From a virus, in the IMG/VR virus record IMGVR_UViG_3300031757_001001, positions 1-43,103 of that record: a stretch of 43,103 nt of DNA; one strand, 5' to 3'. The notes under the pieces were generated by a model. That model was not told the DNA's origin and did not search any database. It saw only the letters and a list, made by a program, of their open reading frames with translations. How positions within the stretch are numbered: position 1 is the first letter of the stretch; the number at the start of each line of letters is the position of its first letter. Position numbers and translations under genes: made by a program. Of this stretch, positions 21,659-30,244 are shown piece after piece.

Positions 21659-22632
21659 TAGTAGTTAAACATTGCCTTTGTCTGAATTTTTCTGTCATCA
21701 ATATCAGGTGAGAGGAATTGTAAAAACCTTTTAACCTCGACTATGCCTTGCTCTAATCCAAATACTGGGGAATAGCCTAAGTCATATAGTTTTTGACTGC
21801 TTACTATATAGTCTCGCTTGTCCGGGTCTGTTCGGTTGTCAATCTCGGAAAAGGACGCCCCTGTCAAGCCACAAACCAGCCCCACCAATTTCTTTTTGGT
21901 GGTGTTGGCTTCATCGTTACCAAGATTGTATATCTGCCCTTTCATCTTCTCGGAATTTCGTGTGGCGAAATCAAACGCCCTACATATATCTTGTACGTGA
22001 ATATAGTTTCTTCTGAAGTGACCATCAAAAACATCAATATGCTTACTAAACAATGCTTCGTAAGTAAGATTGTTGACGAGAAGGTCTAGGCGAGGCCTGT
22101 GAGACCATCCGAAGACGGTGGCAAGCCTAAAGCACACGCTTTTTTCATAGTTTTCAATGAGATAGTCTTCTGTGTCCTGCTTAGTCTTTCCGTAAAGAGA
22201 AAGGGGATTAGACAGGGTTTTCTCAGTGCATAGATCTTGACCTGTTGTACCGTACCCAGAGTTGGTGTTAGGGTATATGATAAGAGGAGGCTTGCTACTT
22301 TCTTTTGCTATCCTTACTAGAGTATGATACCATTTGTGATTGATTTTTTGGGAGTAGTCTGGTAGCTTGTCACAGGCGGGAGCACCGACTATAGCAGCCA
22401 ATGGGATGATAACGTCTGCCCTTTTAATAGAGTCTACTAGATTGTGGCTGAAGTTTAAAACATCCTCTTTATAGAATGAGCTTTTTTCTGTCAAGACTTT
22501 ATATACGTGCGCGCCTTGATTGTATAGGAAATTATCAAATGCATATATTTCATCTGCTATTCCAGCAGTTTTCAAATAATCTACAAGTGAAGACCCGATA
22601 TATCCTCCGGCTCCAGTAATCAATACTTTCAT
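21658..22632 (-). CDS. SDR nucleotide-sugar epimerase/dehydratase
   Basis: 324 residues of the extended short-chain dehydrogenase family. GAGGYIGSS (residues 7-15) binds NAD; the catalytic YxxxK is YGKTK in NPLSLYGKTKQDTEDY; the substrate block NTNSGYGTTGQDL is intact. It acts on a nucleotide sugar as an epimerase or 4,6-dehydratase-like enzyme. It is directly downstream of a PMP-type DegT enzyme and a two-subunit TPP enzyme with overlapping ends, so these four probably act on one sugar. Confidence 0.88.
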   Translation of the reverse strand: MKVLITGAGGYIGSSLVDYLKTAGIADEIYAFDNFLYNQGAHVYKVLTEKSSFYKEDVLNFSHNLVDSIKRADVIIPLAAIVGAPACDKLPDYSQKINHKWYHTLVRIAKESSKPPLIIYPNTNSGYGTTGQDLCTEKTLSNPLSLYGKTKQDTEDYLIENYEKSVCFRLATVFGWSHRPRLDLLVNNLTYEALFSKHIDVFDGHFRRNYIHVQDICRAFDFATRNSEKMKGQIYNLGNDEANTTKKKLVGLVCGLTGASFSEIDNRTDPDKRDYIVSSQKLYDLGYSPVFGLEQGIVEVKRFLQFLSPDIDDRKIQTKAMFNY

Positions 22633-23762
22633 TATCTACAAGCCTCCAGAGCTTCTTTAATTGTAATTTCGATTCTTTGTATGTCATCTTCAGATAAGTG
22701 CTGGTGACATCCAATATGGATACCATTGTCTCCAACCCATTCAGCTTCTGGAAAATCTCCTAGACAATATTCCATGTCTGCAAATGCTCTGTGCTGAGTG
22801 GGGATAGATCCAAAGTTTCGTTTGTGATGAATATTATATTTATCAAATACCCCTTTGACTAATTCAATTTTACCAGCTTCTTTGCAGGTTATGCTGAATC
22901 CATGAGGACAGTTTCTATTACCCTCATCTTCTTCTGAGAAGAAAGCTATGTCTTCGAACCCTACGGCAGCGGCCCGCATACGCTTCATAGTTGCATGTCT
23001 TGTGTTGAAGGTTTCCCAAAATACACCTATAGCTTCTAAGCCAATGCTTGCTTCAAGATCGTTCATCTTTGAATTATATCCAACCCTTTGATGGTCAAAG
23101 TAGATTGAATTAAATGGCCTTCCATGCGACCTGCATGATGCAAGAACATCTGCTAGATGGTCATCATTTACAGAGACCATGCCTCCTTCACCACAGCAAA
23201 CTAAATGTGCAATGTAATAGCTATAGACAGACATGTCACCCCAGTGACCAATGAACTTATCCTTGTAAGTCGCACCATGAGCTTCGCAGGCATCTTCAAT
23301 AATAACTAAATTATATCGTTCTCCGAGATCACAAATAATGTCCATTTCTGCTGGACGGCCCATCGTATGCACTGGCATAATGGCAACAGTTCTAAATGTA
23401 ATAGCATCCTCTATCTTACTTTCGTCAATATTTAACGTCTCTTTATTTACATCGACGAAAACAGGGGTAAACCCTGCTGCTCTAACGGCATTTGAAGTCG
23501 CAATAAAGGACAGAGCGGGCACAATTACCTCGTCTCCTCTTTTCGCACCTGTAATGTCGTACAAGGCTAGACAAGCATTGATAACGCCATCTGTGCCGGA
23601 ACTCATCGCAATACTTCTTTTGTAATTAAATATCTCAGACCATTCTTTTTCTAGCTGCTTTACCTTTGGGCCTCCCGAAGCCCAGTTCGTATCGCAGACA
23701 TGCATCAGATTTTCTCTGGCAATATCGCCTATTACCAATTCTCCAAATTCAATTCTTTTCAT
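22632..23762 (-). CDS. DegT/DnrJ/EryC1-family enzyme with His in place of the PLP lysine
   Basis: 376 residues from ATG 23762; an upstream in-frame GTG at 23771 is an alternative. Fold motifs are SSGTDGVINACLAL, EDACEAHGATYKDK and the segment before GEGGM. In aminotransferases the residue preceding this Gly block is the PLP lysine; here it is His186 (VYSYYIAHLVCCGEGG). This replacement is the mark of the PMP-dependent sugar 3-dehydrases/dehydratases (ColD and AscC/E1 types), which remove the C3 hydroxyl instead of transferring an amine. Direct neighbour of a split TPP enzyme. Confidence 0.87.
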   Translation of the reverse strand: MKRIEFGELVIGDIARENLMHVCDTNWASGGPKVKQLEKEWSEIFNYKRSIAMSSGTDGVINACLALYDITGAKRGDEVIVPALSFIATSNAVRAAGFTPVFVDVNKETLNIDESKIEDAITFRTVAIMPVHTMGRPAEMDIICDLGERYNLVIIEDACEAHGATYKDKFIGHWGDMSVYSYYIAHLVCCGEGGMVSVNDDHLADVLASCRSHGRPFNSIYFDHQRVGYNSKMNDLEASIGLEAIGVFWETFNTRHATMKRMRAAAVGFEDIAFFSEEDEGNRNCPHGFSITCKEAGKIELVKGVFDKYNIHHKRNFGSIPTQHRAFADMEYCLGDFPEAEWVGDNGIHIGCHQHLSEDDIQRIEITIKEALEACR

Positions 23763-23764
23763 AG

Positions 23765-24292
23765 TTAGCACAAGTCTCCATGTTCTATAATTAGAGTGGA
23801 AATTCCATCCTCTCTATCAAGGGCTTTTTTGTAAGCTGAAAGAACTTGCTCTGGATAAAGCAATTCCACTACATCTATGGTGTCGCACATGCTTCTAAAC
23901 GCTTGTGTATAATTGGCTTTATGCTGATGCCCCGGATCGAGGGGATATTGAGAACCAACAATGGCCTTCATGATTACCTTCGGCCTTGATTCTCCATCTG
24001 ACATAACAGACCACTTATCTAAATGGTTCACTATCTGGTTCGCTGCCAAAATGGCAAAGTTCATTCGTGGGTATATTGACACAGGGATTTTACCTTCTAA
24101 CGCTAAACCCAAACAAAAGCCAGCTTGGAAATCTTCAGCCACAGGAAGCTCCAAGAGCTTTTCTGGAGGGAAGTCCTTTACTTGATGAGTAACTGCCGTC
24201 CCTTTATATGCTACGGCCTGTCCCACAAAGATAGTCTCTGGATGAGATCCTAAGTACTCCATGCCTTTGTATATTTCTTCTTTATAGTTCAT
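23765..24292 (-). CDS. Thiamine-diphosphate enzyme, PYR-domain subunit (E1-beta-like)
   Basis: 175 residues, only the PYR domain of the transketolase/E1-beta family; the usual C-terminal transketolase domain is absent. LPVAEDFQAGFCLGLALEGK contains the Glu that activates the thiamin aminopyrimidine; ISIYPRM..AILAANQIVNHL follows. It is paired with the PP-domain gene at 24294, two bases away. Together they form a minimal two-chain TPP enzyme, similar in layout to sulfopyruvate or phosphonopyruvate decarboxylases. Next to a 3-dehydratase it may add an acyl or two-carbon unit to a deoxysugar. Confidence 0.8.
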   Translation of the reverse strand: MNYKEEIYKGMEYLGSHPETIFVGQAVAYKGTAVTHQVKDFPPEKLLELPVAEDFQAGFCLGLALEGKIPVSIYPRMNFAILAANQIVNHLDKWSVMSDGESRPKVIMKAIVGSQYPLDPGHQHKANYTQAFRSMCDTIDVVELLYPEQVLSAYKKALDREDGISTLIIEHGDLC

Positions 24293-24293
24293 A

Positions 24294-24911
24294 TTAAAAC
24301 TCCACGAATACGCCAGTGCCCGAATGTGGGTAGGTCATATTATAGCGGTAGTAGGTTATCTTAAAATTCTCACACTTGCGGCTAAGGTTACTATATATCT
24401 GATACCATTCTCGCGTGCTTCCATTCCACGTTTCTTCTGTGATGGTTCCTACGGACTTTCCGTTGTCCTCGATAACCCAAGTGATTGGAAGGTCATGGTT
24501 CATGGAATATCTTATTGATTCGCTAGCGATTCCGGTTAGAAAGCTCATATCTCCAATGAAGCAATACACTCTAGCGTCAGACTTAGATGCTTTAAGCTGC
24601 CACGCTGTCCCAACAGCTATTGGACAGATCCCCCCAACTATAGCGGAGCTAAAGAAATTATGTTCTGGGAAGTGTAGCGTTATTGACTTTCCGTCTAGGA
24701 TTTTCTGCTTGACTTGTTCGGCAGGAACTCCTTTCAATAGGGCATGAGAATGACTCGCCCAAGTTGAAAATACGTAGTCTTCTTTTTTAACTTTGTGATT
24801 TTTAAATAGGGAACAAAGGTCTGCTTCATTGTTATTACGCAAATGAACTGGAGCCTTGATCTTTCCAGACTCATATATCTTTTCAATTTCTTCTTCAAAT
24901 TCTTTAAGCAT
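24294..24911 (-). CDS. Thiamine-diphosphate enzyme, PP-domain subunit (E1-alpha-like)
   Basis: 205 residues. The TPP/Mg motif is IGDMSFLTGIASESIRYSMN ending VIEDNG, with the spacing of a canonical GDG..NN motif but Met for the third Gly. SNNFFSSAIVGGICPIAVGTA is the start of the domain. It is about half the size of E1-alpha (no tail). It holds the diphosphate of TPP, with the PYR subunit gene downstream. Likely chemistry is carbon-carbon bond cleavage or formation on a keto substrate. The substrate is not evident. Confidence 0.8.
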   Translation of the reverse strand: MLKEFEEEIEKIYESGKIKAPVHLRNNNEADLCSLFKNHKVKKEDYVFSTWASHSHALLKGVPAEQVKQKILDGKSITLHFPEHNFFSSAIVGGICPIAVGTAWQLKASKSDARVYCFIGDMSFLTGIASESIRYSMNHDLPITWVIEDNGKSVGTITEETWNGSTREWYQIYSNLSRKCENFKITYYRYNMTYPHSGTGVFVEF

Positions 24912-24922
24912 TTTTTATTATC

Positions 24923-26155
24923 CTAACTATACTCTATCTCACTTGTAAGTAAAGCCTCATCGAAAATACCCTTATCGTTTTCTAGTATGTATTTAAACTG
25001 ATTAAAAAAAGAATGCTTTTTGATCCAGTCTTTTTGCTTAGCTAAAATTTGCGAGGTTGTTTCCTCGTCTTTTGTTACTTTGTCATACGTTTCTTTTATT
25101 GTCTCAAAGTTATTATACTCATAGAGAGGGAAAACATCTTGATAAAAAACCTTATTCCAATGGAAATCATCATATATTAAAACTGAGTTTGCTAGTGGTG
25201 CGATAAAATCCTTTACGCCTTTCATGCATCTAGAGAGCTTAGTCTTCGCTCTGTGTTTCCGAAAGTGATCTGGGAGAAGCATCTCTGTTGAGCGGCATCT
25301 AGACGAGGGGCACTGCGGATTGTCGCATTCGTGACGATACTTTAGATAAGCGCTTTCGCTGTTTATTTCACTTCTCTCTGCCCAAGCAGACGACGTGTTT
25401 CCTAGATGAACCTTTATCGTTAAATAATCCTCCACCGTTTGAGAGATATTTTTTGATGCCATACGAACAGTATCTTTATCACCAAGTAGGATATTATCAA
25501 AAGTCTTATTCAAATATCTCTTAAGTTCGCAGCGATATTCGTTTTGATTTTTAAAGGTCATAAAACAACCTACGTCGAGCGTTCTTGGTTCGTCTAACGT
25601 GTGCTGAATATGCTCGATAATTTCTATCATTTTTTTGCAAGGTGTGGATATATAAAACTGAGCATTAACCCCCAGTTTTTCACGAAGTAAGTGTACGCTT
25701 CTTGGGTCGTTTGTTAGATATAGGTTTGCCAGCTCAATATTTTCTATACAAAACTCGTGGGGAAAAATATTGCTAAGATAGTAATAGTCATCCCAAGCCA
25801 AGACAGCTATCTCACAGCCTTCGTCGCAGCGCTTGAGATCTAGTAGCTGGAAGTATCCGTTGTAGAGCACCCACGGCTCTATAATAAAAAGAATTTTCCC
25901 TAGTCTTTTAAGGTTCTCCTCATACTCTTGAAATATATTGAAGGAATTATGGAGGCGGACATTATGAACTTTTGCATCTACAAGGTTGGCAATTTCTGGC
26001 ATATCTAGATAAAAACTCATTTCTGAGTTTAATGTATATCTTCCTTCAGGTCCGCTATTGCTACCACCCTCAAGCGTAGAAAAATCTGCTATCACAGGGT
26101 CTATATGGTCAGGAAGCGTTTTAAAGCAAACTATTGTGTCGAAATGTGAGTTCAT
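24923..26155 (-). CDS. Hypothetical protein in sugar cluster, possible glycosyltransferase
   Basis: 410 residues, no certain family. The N-terminal half has AVLAWDDYYYLSNIFPHEFC and LLREKLGVNAQFYIST; the middle has a Cys-rich patch (ECDNPQCPSSRCRSTEMLL) that could bind a metal. PRTLDVGCFMTFKNQNEYRC resembles the start of a second Rossmann domain of GT-B enzymes. The overall pattern, with Lys/Glu-rich ends, suits a transferase or adaptor. The ATG overlaps the RmlC-like stop (ATGA). A glycosyltransferase role is inferred from context. Confidence 0.5.
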   Translation of the reverse strand: MNSHFDTIVCFKTLPDHIDPVIADFSTLEGGSNSGPEGRYTLNSEMSFYLDMPEIANLVDAKVHNVRLHNSFNIFQEYEENLKRLGKILFIIEPWVLYNGYFQLLDLKRCDEGCEIAVLAWDDYYYLSNIFPHEFCIENIELANLYLTNDPRSVHLLREKLGVNAQFYISTPCKKMIEIIEHIQHTLDEPRTLDVGCFMTFKNQNEYRCELKRYLNKTFDNILLGDKDTVRMASKNISQTVEDYLTIKVHLGNTSSAWAERSEINSESAYLKYRHECDNPQCPSSRCRSTEMLLPDHFRKHRAKTKLSRCMKGVKDFIAPLANSVLIYDDFHWNKVFYQDVFPLYEYNNFETIKETYDKVTKDEETTSQILAKQKDWIKKHSFFNQFKYILENDKGIFDEALLTSEIEYS

Positions 26156-26631
26156 AATATTTTCATCAAATCCTCTAATGAGGAAGCCTCTTTATCTCTT
26201 GCAGATAGAATAGGGTTGTCTGTAAACCAAGAAGAGTTTATTTGTTTGTCTTTATAGCTAACCGCCCATTGGTTTTCTGGGCCAGAATAATTCTCGCTCC
26301 ACTTATAATAAAGAATGCACTCATCGCTTAGGCATTCGTGGGCATTTAGGAAGTAGGGAGGTACTAAAATCTGTTTTTTGTTCTCGTCAGTTAATATGAA
26401 CTCCTGTCTATGTTCGGAATTGATGTCCCATAAGACCAATCTTAAGGAGCCATATATGCAGGTGCAGAGCTTCCAAGTCGTTGAGTCTCCATGAAACCCC
26501 CTGATAACTCCCCTTTTAGACCTAGAAAATCTGTCTTCCACAAACTCTAGGTCGTGATCTCTTGCTCTCCAGCAAGGATACAGTTCGCCCCTGTCGTCCT
26601 TGTAGCTAATAAGTGATTTTGCAGTTATCAT
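26152..26631 (-). CDS. RmlC-like dTDP-4-dehydrorhamnose 3,5-epimerase family protein
   Basis: 159 residues of the RmlC cupin. SKRGVIRGFHG is the block with the catalytic base His (usually RGLH). VPPYFLNAHECLSDECILYY is the second barrel block, and YSGPENQWAV the closing part. These enzymes epimerise C3/C5 of dTDP-4-keto-6-deoxysugars; variants act on other nucleotides. An RmlB homologue is 6 kb away in the same block, so substrate supply is plausible. RmlD is not identified. The ATG is just after an SDR stop. Confidence 0.83.
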   Translation of the reverse strand: MITAKSLISYKDDRGELYPCWRARDHDLEFVEDRFSRSKRGVIRGFHGDSTTWKLCTCIYGSLRLVLWDINSEHRQEFILTDENKKQILVPPYFLNAHECLSDECILYYKWSENYSGPENQWAVSYKDKQINSSWFTDNPILSARDKEASSLEDLMKIL

Positions 26632-27600
26632 TTAGTTTGCTTCGGCTAGATAATTTGTTTTATACCAGTCGCAGGTTTTTTCAAGACCCTCTCTCAGTGA
26701 GACTGCAGGGCTCCATCCAAGTTTTAGCTCTGCCTTTTGGCAGTCTAGGATTACGGTTGTCGGAATGTCAGGTTTTGTTGTATCGAATTTTATATCAAGA
26801 CTTTTGTCCTGAACTTCCATTATGGTAGACGCCAGCTCCAGTATAGAAAAGGCTTCTCCTGCCCCGCAGTTGAATAGCTCGTATTTAGAATCTTGTCTCT
26901 CGATACAACTGTTGATAAAACGAATTAGATCATCTATATAGACTACATCTCTAGAGGCTTTGCCGGTTCCCCAGATTTCAAACTCGCTCTCCGCACCTGT
27001 AACCTTATTAATAAAGGCTGGCACTACATGGCATTTGTCTAAGTCAAACTTATCGTATGGGCCGTAAACATTTGAATGCCTAAAGGCCGTAAACTTGGTT
27101 TCCCCTATTCTAGAATAGAAGTCACACATTTTTTCACTGAAGACCTTCATATTGCCAACACCGAAGTAGTTGTGGTATATCTCATCGTCTGCGTTCCAGT
27201 CATCTTCCGACTGGGGAACATCTTTTGGCTGATACATGACGGTGCAACTTGGAAATAGAAGATGCCCCACTTTGTTTAAGGTTGCTTCTCTAAATATCCA
27301 AGAGTTCATAACAGCATTATCTGTTACGTGAAGATACGGCCTTTCCACAACATCTTTAGAGCCGGTGGTTGTTGCTGCAGCTTGAAGTACTATATCGTAG
27401 CGTTGCTCCTCAAAAATACTCTTTACCTCTTCTTCTAATCGCAGGTCTGCTTGGATGTATCTAACACCCTCTAGCCTACCGTAGTCCGGATCGTCAGAGT
27501 TAAACAGAACCGCCGTTATATCATACGAGTCTCTAAAATATTCTAGCGCGTTTCTTCCTATGAAGCCATTAGCTCCACAAACCAACATACTCTTTTTCAT
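26632..27600 (-). CDS. SDR, GDP-fucose synthase-like (catalytic Tyr not evident)
   Basis: 322 residues. GANGFIGRNALEYF binds NADP; FRHSNVYGPYDKFDLDKCHV is close to the GDP-fucose synthase block N-x-Y-G-P-x-D-x-F...VIPA. The usual catalytic YxxxK aligns with FGVGNMKVF, which has a Lys but Val where Tyr should be. It is a paralogue of the SDR at 28294. Function would be epimerase/reductase on a 4-keto-6-deoxy sugar, but the missing Tyr makes the activity uncertain. Confidence 0.78.
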   Translation of the reverse strand: MKKSMLVCGANGFIGRNALEYFRDSYDITAVLFNSDDPDYGRLEGVRYIQADLRLEEEVKSIFEEQRYDIVLQAAATTTGSKDVVERPYLHVTDNAVMNSWIFREATLNKVGHLLFPSCTVMYQPKDVPQSEDDWNADDEIYHNYFGVGNMKVFSEKMCDFYSRIGETKFTAFRHSNVYGPYDKFDLDKCHVVPAFINKVTGAESEFEIWGTGKASRDVVYIDDLIRFINSCIERQDSKYELFNCGAGEAFSILELASTIMEVQDKSLDIKFDTTKPDIPTTVILDCQKAELKLGWSPAVSLREGLEKTCDWYKTNYLAEAN

Positions 27601-27602
27601 TT

Positions 27603-28292
27603 TTAAACCTTTACAAAATAAGCTATACCAACTTCGTTTGAATGTGAAATTTTTTCCCAGTTGTGGCTTGATTCTCTAACTACGCGAGGTGTTCCGTATC
27701 TGTCTCCTTCGAAATTTGCATCGTGAAGGGCGATTATACCACCTGTTCTTACTAGAGGCGCGTAGTTTTCCAGATCAAGCTTTACGTATTCGTATGAATG
27801 ATTCCCATCTATGAAAACGCAATCAAAAGGGCCGAGCTCTTGTGCTTGCTTTATTACGCCTTCCGAGGCCGAATCCCCGCATAATATAGTTTCCTTTTTG
27901 TGGTTTATCTCATCAGAATATCTCTGTACGTGTAGGTCGTCGTATTCTATAGTGCAGATAGAATCCATCAATAGGCTTAACACAAAGTGCGTTGAGGCAA
28001 AATGGCCCAGCCCTATCTGGAGAATGTTTCTAACATTGTTTTTAGACAACAAGCATAGAAAGTCATAGATTTCCTCCTCAACCTGTTGTATCACTTGTGG
28101 GTTGCTATTAATGATGTCCACTTTTGGATCTATATAAAGATCACTATAACCTTCTACTCTATCTAATATGTAGGAAGCCCTAGATTCCATAAGCATCATA
28201 GCAAGATCTACTTTGCTATCAGAGGTGACGGCTATTCCGGACTTACACAGACGATCAAAAAAATTGTTTATATATTCTTTTTCTACCTTCAT
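27603..28292 (-). CDS. Class I SAM-dependent methyltransferase
   Basis: 229 residues from ATG 28292 (GAGG just upstream; the longer TTG start is less likely). ILQIGLGHFASTHFVLSLL is the SAM-binding motif I (E/D-x-G-x-G type, here GLGHFAS), FDCVFIDGNHSYEYVKLDLE is motif IV, and GGIIALHDANFEGDRYG resembles the Methyltransf_24 class, whose D-x-D-N metal site fits O-methyltransferases acting on sugars. Lying among sugar genes, it probably methylates a glycan hydroxyl or carboxyl. Confidence 0.83.
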   Translation of the reverse strand: MKVEKEYINNFFDRLCKSGIAVTSDSKVDLAMMLMESRASYILDRVEGYSDLYIDPKVDIINSNPQVIQQVEEEIYDFLCLLSKNNVRNILQIGLGHFASTHFVLSLLMDSICTIEYDDLHVQRYSDEINHKKETILCGDSASEGVIKQAQELGPFDCVFIDGNHSYEYVKLDLENYAPLVRTGGIIALHDANFEGDRYGTPRVVRESSHNWEKISHSNEVGIAYFVKV

Positions 28293-28293
28293 T

Positions 28294-29292
28294 TTATACC
28301 TCAATCATGTTCGTATAATCGGCCTCAAGGAAAGGATCGTGCCGTCCTTCGTATGGATTGTTAGCTATAAACCAATCGAATGTTTCTTTTAGACCCTCTT
28401 CAAGCGATACGGTTGACTCAAAGCCGTATCCTCTTAATCGTGAGACGTCTGCAATTCTAAAAGAGTCTCCTTTTGGCTTGGTCATATCGTGCGTTATTTC
28501 TAAGTCTTTTCCAGAAACTCTGACTAAGGTTTCAATCAGTTCCTTTACTGTTATGCACCTACCATTGCCGATATTTACAGGTTCGGTAATTTTGTTTTCG
28601 ACTAAGAACATGGCTCCTCTTGCAATATCTCTAGCGTGAATGATGTCTCGTCCAGCAGAACCATCCCCCCATATTTCAACACTGTCCGTTGCTTCGACCA
28701 CTTTTCGGACTAGGGAAGGTACTAAGGTTGATGTCGCTAGATCGAAGTTATCGTACTTACCATATATATTCACCGGCTTCATTATTGAAATGTTCTGTTC
28801 CCCGTACTGCTGCTGGTATGCGTCTATCTGGACTTCTCCCATTCTTTTTGCCCATCCTGCAAACCAATCATTTGGAGAAGGGTTCTTGTCCCATAGCTCA
28901 CTTTCCCTAAATACTTCTGATTGACCATAAGTACCGACAGTACTTGTATAGATGCCGCCTCCCATGTCGGAGGTGTACATGGCTGCGATCATGCTGGTGT
29001 TGAGTTGTAAGATGCTGGTAAAAAAGGTATACTGCTTTGTTTTGGTAACAACGGGAGATCCTTTTATTCCTGCTATATGAAAGACAAAATCTTTTCCTTC
29101 GCAAGCACTCGTACAATTCTTCAGAACTCTTAGGTCAGCATTGATATACTCAACGCCCCAATCTTCGTCGAAGTTATTGTTGTCTAGGGAAGCAGACGTT
29201 ACGTTTGCTCCTTCTTTTACCAAAAGTTCAACGAGCTCTCGACCCACCAAGCCTGTGCCACCAGTTACTAGTATGTTTTTACCGCTATACAT
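28294..29292 (-). CDS. SDR nucleotide-sugar epimerase/reductase
   Basis: 332 residues. GGTGLVGRELVELL binds NAD(P); VNIYGKYDNFDLATSTLVPSL and GDGSAGRDIIHARDIARGAM match the paralogue at 26632. The YxxxK position reads WFAGWAKRMGEVQ, with Lys but Ala at the expected Tyr. This DWFAGWAKRMGE pattern recurs, in my recollection, in phage and marine-bacterial SDRs. The missing Tyr hints at altered catalysis. It overlaps the CgeB-like gene by 8 bases. Confidence 0.82.
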   Translation of the reverse strand: MYSGKNILVTGGTGLVGRELVELLVKEGANVTSASLDNNNFDEDWGVEYINADLRVLKNCTSACEGKDFVFHIAGIKGSPVVTKTKQYTFFTSILQLNTSMIAAMYTSDMGGGIYTSTVGTYGQSEVFRESELWDKNPSPNDWFAGWAKRMGEVQIDAYQQQYGEQNISIMKPVNIYGKYDNFDLATSTLVPSLVRKVVEATDSVEIWGDGSAGRDIIHARDIARGAMFLVENKITEPVNIGNGRCITVKELIETLVRVSGKDLEITHDMTKPKGDSFRIADVSRLRGYGFESTVSLEEGLKETFDWFIANNPYEGRHDPFLEADYTNMIEV

Positions 29293-30244
29293 TATTGTTT
29301 CTCCAAGTTATGAGAGAGTCATCTTTGCTTTCTATGTAATCAAATATCTTCTCTACCGTGTAGTTTTGGCTTTTATTGTAAGCTCTTTCTATTATGTCTC
29401 TGTACTCATCAAAATTATTCCTTACCCTCTCTATTATACCCTCCAATTCCTGAAAGGAGTCAAAGTATATAAACTCCTTTTCGGGAGTGTAAAAGTCTTC
29501 AATTAAATTCCAAGGATCTCTTTTAACCAGCATTAAAGATTTTGAGGAAGCGATCTCATGCGTCCTAACTTTAAATTGAGGCATGACACCTTTATCAAAG
29601 TGGTCAAAAACATCAAAATTATCTCCATTGTCAAGGGAAGAAGGGCTCATGTATATCATATTGAAACTTAATGACGAACGACATTTACTTAACTCAACAA
29701 GCTTTTCTTCTGAAGGAAGATTTACATGGGTGCATTTGTTGAACTCATAGGGGTGTCTCATCCACGTATTTAGTTGTGATGTTAGAAATTTATAGTCGAA
29801 CTTAGATATTGTTTCTATTGCAGATATATGGTCTTGACCGTGAATAGATCCCATCCAAGAGCAATCTGCATCGTAGTTGCCAAACTCTTTCACTGAATAG
29901 TTTGTAAACGGGTAGGGAATATATTTAAACTTTTCATATCCAAAGTGCTCATTCATAAACCTACAGGTAAATGGACACACACAATAAACCTCTGTAAAGA
30001 AATCGTAATGATCGAAGTGGAAATAATCCTTTTGTGCCGTGAATTCGCATGGGCTCCAGAGAGCCAGCAAGCACTTTCTTTCATAGCTCTGGTAGGGAAC
30101 CTTTATATTATGGTCATAAATCCAATGGGCCCCGTTCATAAGAACAGAGCTTAAGGAGTCGTCTCCAAGCGGCTCTAGGCTCTTGTGCATATAGGTAACA
30201 ACTCCCCACAAAGCATCTCCATCAAAGTTAGCGACAACCCTCAT
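29285..30244 (-). CDS. Glycosyltransferase, CgeB-like (GT-B)
   Basis: 319 residues. KVRTHEIASSKSLMLVKRDP and EKEFIYFDSFQELEGII form the CgeB/spore-maturation type C-terminal donor domain (R-x-x-E...G-x-x-L-L and YF.s..EL). CSWMGSIHGQDHISAIETIS is the start of that domain. It would transfer a sugar to an unknown acceptor. Overlaps both neighbours (4 and 8 bases), so it is part of one operon. CgeB-like transferases are widespread in bacteria and phage sugar clusters. Confidence 0.8.
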   Translation of the reverse strand: MRVVANFDGDALWGVVTYMHKSLEPLGDDSLSSVLMNGAHWIYDHNIKVPYQSYERKCLLALWSPCEFTAQKDYFHFDHYDFFTEVYCVCPFTCRFMNEHFGYEKFKYIPYPFTNYSVKEFGNYDADCSWMGSIHGQDHISAIETISKFDYKFLTSQLNTWMRHPYEFNKCTHVNLPSEEKLVELSKCRSSLSFNMIYMSPSSLDNGDNFDVFDHFDKGVMPQFKVRTHEIASSKSLMLVKRDPWNLIEDFYTPEKEFIYFDSFQELEGIIERVRNNFDEYRDIIERAYNKSQNYTVEKIFDYIESKDDSLITWRNNNV

